Source of the DNA: Nematostella vectensis
Taxonomy: Eukaryota; Cnidaria; Anthozoa; Actiniaria; Edwardsiidae
Assembly: GCF_932526225.1 (NCBI RefSeq)
Contig: NC_064039.1
Location: forward strand, 9,318,139 to 9,382,138
DNA: 64,000 nt
Direction of reading: 5' to 3'
Shown here: positions 60,230-64,000 of the stretch, in pieces
Numbering within the stretch: the stretch's first letter is position 1
How the letters are laid out: every line of letters begins with the position of its first letter
Program-made: the position numbers and the translations under genes
The notes under the pieces: model-generated
Database searches by the model: none
Told to the model about the DNA's origin: nothing
What the model saw: only the letters and a program-made list of their open reading frames with translations

Positions 60230-63200
60230 AATGACAGTCCCTACTCACCCCGTGGTAGTGGTAGTGATGACGGCGTACCACATGGCTTCTGGAATGCTCA
60301 CGAACTTTGGGTTGTCCTGCATCTCGGCGTAATACATGACACTCGAGAACACGATCACCAGCACGAAATAGATAAACAGGATCAGACCTAGCTCCGTGGT
60401 GGACCCCCTTACAGTCTGCGTCAAGTCTTGCAATCGACGCGAATGTCTCAGAAGTTTAAAAATCCTCACGATTCTTAGAATTCGAAGTATTTCCAAGAAT
60501 TCAATCCCTAGATTAGATTTAAAGCCAATCACATAGCGCAGTACTAAGTCACCGTAGTAGGGCAAGATAGCCAGCAGGTCTATGATACTCATGAACTTCC
60601 TCACGAACACCCAGCGCTTGGGCGCAGTCGAGACCTTCAGCGCGTACTCCAGCGTAAAGAAAATCACACAGGCAGAATCGATGTAAAAGAAGATCTTTTT
60701 ATAGTCCTCGTGACAAGAGCGTGCTCCCTCTGTGCATGTGACTGTCTCGGCGACATTAGCGAAAGTGCTAAGCACGATAGCCAGGACGCTGACCAAGTAA
60801 AATAACTTGGCGGGTAAAGATATCATTGGATCTTTAGTCGTGAGCCAGATTTTTTCGCGCAGCGTTGCATCATGGGGGATCCTCCTATTCTTTTTCTCTT
60901 CCTCTTCTTGTCGCTTCCGGTTTTCTTCGCGTATGCGCTCTAGCTTCTCTTTAGCGGGATCGTACTCGTCCTCCCAGCAGCACGTGCAAATGTACTCGTC
61001 AGGGATGCCGAAGAATTTCAACTCGTCGATGAATAACTCGACGCACTCGTCTCTCGGGTAGTGAAGCTTACCCGTGTAGTAGAAGTTCCAGATGTGACGA
61101 AACACGTCTGGGTCGTGATCAAAGAAGAATTCGTCCCTTGACGAGTCGTAGAACCCTTTACGCTTGTTGCTTCCTAGAAGAGTCTCTGGGTAGATGGACG
61201 TAAAGTACTCGTGAAGCTTGAACCTACGACCACTCACGTTGATAACATTGATCTTACCATCATCAGGGAAGTCCGAGAGCCGTTTGCGCGAGGTTTTAGA
61301 TGTGCTGCTTCTAGCACTTTGGTCCGAGTTTTTGCGCTTTCCAAACAACTTCTTGGGACTGATTAGAGATAAAAAGCTGCCTGACTTGTTACTTTTGGTT
61401 TTTACCGAGTGACATGATGAGCCACTGTGCACACTTTGTGTGGAAAAGTTCTTGGAAGGACATCTGTCTTTTACAAAGAATCGAGTTTGGGAACACTGAG
61501 ATTTCCGAGAACCCCTCGATTTCAGAGAACTCTGTCTTTGCATAGATTGAAAACTTCGCGGCGTATCTAGTCCCGAGTCCGCCTCGGACGATATGGACGA
61601 GTGGTTATAAGGGGACAGGTAAGTAGAGCTTGTGCGGCTCCCCGGGGCATCTTGGGAATTGGCACGTGATCGATGTGTGGGAGGAGTCAGGACTGTCGTT
61701 TTTCGCCCGCCTCTTGGCGGGAAACTCGCGCCCAGGTCCAAGTCATTAGACCCACGTTGTAAAATTCCTTTTGGTCCTGTCCGGGCCGAGCCCGATCTTG
61801 TCCGATACGCATCACCGTCATACCCTTTAAAACTTGACCTCGCAGAATCCCCTGAGGAGGATTTATCTGTTCGTTTCGTCCATCCCTGTCCATGGTCTTG
61901 AATTTTGCGAAAACTTGGCGAAAGCAAAGCCGAAGTGCTGCGCTCTGTCGACCACGTGTTCCCTGTTTGGCTCCTTGCTGGCACTGAGGAGCTGGCTTGT
62001 TTGTATTGTGTGGTTAGCAGAGGAGATGATGTCGAGGTCGCTGTTTTAACAGGATCCAAGACTTGTCGAGTTGAGAAGAAAATAGATTCCTTGCTTTTCT
62101 TCTCATAGACGACCACCGTGTTCTTACCCTCTTTGGTGTCATCACACTCTTTTGGTTGATTTGGTATGAAGCTTGGACTGAGGAAAAGCGAGCTGCCTGT
62201 CTTGTCACCAAGCCAGCTCGGACACTTTTCCACAGGCCTCCTGGTCTCGGGATCTTGTGTGGGGTCATCCTGCGAGTCTCCCGTCACGTAGATGCCCGCG
62301 TGCTCGGTGGTTAGCGCCAGCTTAATCCGACCTCTCGGTACCGAGAACAGAGTCGTGGATTCGGATACCGACTTGTTATCGATTGTAATGGTGACGTCAC
62401 TTGTGTTGTCGCTAATGTCGTTCAAGCTCGGAGGCGCCGATATCGATGCCGAAGACTTGACGAAGGTTTTTTCGGATGACGACGTTAACTGACCGCCCAT
62501 GGTCACAGCCGGATCTGAGGCGCAGGGGGGAAAATCGCTTAACCTTCTCTCGTTTGTGAACGAGCCAGTCCCTGTGACGCATAGATAGCTGGACGAATAT
62601 CCAGACGATCTACCTTTACTAGACGTCTTTGTCGAAAACATCTCATCGCTCGTCACTGGTGTGATGACGTCATTGCTTCTATCACTTGGGACGTCATCTG
62701 GTATTCTGATTTCATTATCTCTATCGTAATTAATTTCATCATTAGAAACAGACGAGCTGGCGCCCTGATAAACCTCCTTGTTTTCGAAATATGCGTCGTC
62801 TTTTGTTGTGTGAATTAGAACAGGGATCTTGAGCGCTGAAGGTTTTGTTTGAACTATTGTAGATATCGTTGAAGGCTTCGCCTCATCCTCTGCACTGCTA
62901 AATGACATTAGAAAGCTGTCTCCTGATTGGCTAATGCTTAAATGATGTGCAGCATCATTTGTCTTAAGCTCAGGCGAATTCCCATCATCTTTGTCACCTA
63001 TAGCAAGTGTTGTTTCGTCTAACGTGACGTCCATTCCATAACTGTCTAGAATACCTTCAATTGGCCTCAACAAGGACAAGGTATTATTCTCCCTGTCAAT
63101 GATACCCTCGGCAGAGCCTGACAGGGATGAATTATTACCCATTTCTGCAGCACTATTTTTGACAACATCGAATGACTTTTGACGCGCAAGTTTACCGAGG

Positions 63201-64000
63201 CCCGGTGACACGGACAAGGCCGTGTTCTTTCTGGAAAGGACGTTTTCCTTGAGCGTGGCTTTGTCATCACAGTCATGATTGGCAGAATAACTCGCACAAG
63301 TACTAATAGGTGCAATGCCATCGTGATTTTTTAGTTTGCTAATCAAACACGTTCGGTCATCAGACAAAACGTTGCCATCATCAGACCATGATCTACGACC
63401 AAGACGGACGTCCTCTTGTGAAGGGGACCCTGACGGACTTAATAAACACTGATCTTCCTTTTTTAATCTTTTCTTGCAAAATAGCAATCTCCCTCCCTCA
63501 AACACGCGCTGTTGAGAAGCGCAGCGGATTGATTTTTCTAAAAGCCTTAGCTCGTCCGTTGGTGATAACGGTTTCCTTGGAAGATAAGGATCCGAATTAC
63601 AACCTTGTCTCCCCGCAAGCGCTCCGAACTTCCTCGTCCGACTTACACGATAACTGGACGAAGTAGATGTCTTTTTGGGGCTCGGTCTTACGAATGTGTA
63701 AACATTTCTTTTGTTCCTGGCGTGCATACTTGGGGAATCATACGCTATAAAGTAAACTTGCTGTTTGTCTTGGCTCGACGCTTCCAGCACGGTTTTAAAT
63801 GAAACACTGCTTGTCTCATTTGGGGGTTGATTAACTTTTCCTGTTCGGAATGTTCCGTTATTATTATTATTAGCTTGCTGTAGCTTTTCTGTCTCATTTG
63901 GATCACGATCCTTAATCTGCTTAGAACTGATTGCTTTAGTAGTATAGTTATCATGTTGTTGTTGCTGTTGCGTTTGTTTTTTGTCATTAAGTCGTGCCCC
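59084..64000 (-). CDS. Voltage-gated K+ channel with giant N-terminal extension (5' partial)
   Basis: The visible exons are 64000-60249 (open to the window edge) and 59192-59084, joined at phase 2 within the filter glycine. More than 900 residues, mostly Ser/Thr/Asp-rich and disordered-looking, precede the T1 domain, which starts near 61262 ([39 protein letters not shown]) and carries the zinc motif H-x5-C-x20-CC. Then come a charged linker (about 22 of 40 residues Glu/Lys/Arg), S1 ([20 protein letters not shown]), S2, S3 ([13 protein letters not shown]), S4 ([20 protein letters not shown]), S5 and the pore TTTTTGYGDIVP. S6 has PVP (VALPVPIL). The class is Kv2/3/4-like by the zinc motif, with mixed S4-S5 signature. 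No ATG is seen upstream of the one at codon 22 from 63790, and the frame continues beyond the window, so the true start probably lies outside. The last coding exon is uncertain. Confidence 0.88.
59200..59700. repeat. Array of acceptor copies upstream of the Kv pore exon
   Basis: On the minus strand, about seven 38-40 bp units read GTGTATTCGTTTCCTCTGAC then CACAG and GTAACCCGTG. These resemble the real junction GTGTGTATTTGTTTACTATG then TCCAG and GTATGGTGATATTG at 59192. A second block of about 29-bp units (CGGATACACGAATACACACC-like) fills 59490-59660. At the far end, 59695-59668, lies a clear second copy of the exon start: TCTGTCCAG, then CTATGGCAATATTGTACCG, reading GYGNIVP followed by TAA. 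Confidence 0.9.
59840..60235. repeat. Compound GAT/GAC/GGC microsatellites next to the Kv splice donor
   Basis: Loose GATGGTGAC repeats at 59860-59980, perfect (GATGGC)n at about 59985-60035 and pure (GAT/GAC)n at about 60127-60230. The last block ends some 15 bp from the 5' splice site of the large Kv exon (donor GTGAGT at 60248). Long His or Asp runs in translated frames here are repeat products. Confidence 0.95.

Noticed and set aside
60078..60391. Poly-His and poly-Asp frames
   Set aside because: They are products of the GAT/GAC microsatellite next to a Kv exon.

Overview
This 64 kb window is animal nuclear DNA: AT-rich, intron-rich, with GT-AG introns, many small inverted-repeat elements and minisatellites. 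Gene content (tandem two-pore K+ channels, divergent Kv channels, an orphan class A GPCR, a secreted EGF/vWA protein with a cysteine-rich module, a SIKE/FGFR1OP2 homologue) and the dispersed-repeat style fit an anthozoan cnidarian, most likely Nematostella vectensis or a close relative. The species call is inference; no database was searched. The gene models below were built by hand from splice signals, reading-frame phase and protein-family motifs, and all join in frame.

Layout. 1-7.9 kb: no gene; fold-back elements, a long-terminal-inverted-repeat element and an (ATTT)n tract. 7.9-12.2 kb (minus): four-exon class A GPCR whose TM5 exon carries an in-frame TAA. 12.2-19.7 kb: repeats, a retroelement zinc-knuckle relic and a 33-bp minisatellite. 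19.7-29.5 kb (minus): two tandem two-exon K2P channel paralogues. 30.3-37.2 kb (minus): ten-exon secreted protein (signal peptide, Cys-rich module, four EGFs, vWA). 40.3-46.2 kb (minus): SIKE/FGFR1OP2-family coiled-coil gene, with a possible two-exon microprotein gene on the opposite strand inside its first intron. 46.4 kb: tRNA-Leu(CAG). 51.3-57.0 kb (plus): Shal-like Kv channel. 59.1-64.0 kb (minus, running off the window): Kv channel with an N-terminal extension of more than 900 residues. The two Kv genes are convergent.

Most unusual feature: several tandem-repeat arrays are built from the exon edges of the genes that hold them. In three genes the array lies directly upstream of an exon and each unit repeats that exon's 3' splice site, with or without its first coding bases. 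In the two Kv genes this happens at the homologous intron, which interrupts the GYGD filter codons. Splicing to the decoy acceptors checked would give a stop or a truncated protein. A fourth array grows from the last codons of the first K2P gene. Four of the channel genes in the window are K+ channels and could act together on membrane excitability; co-regulation is not shown by the sequence.
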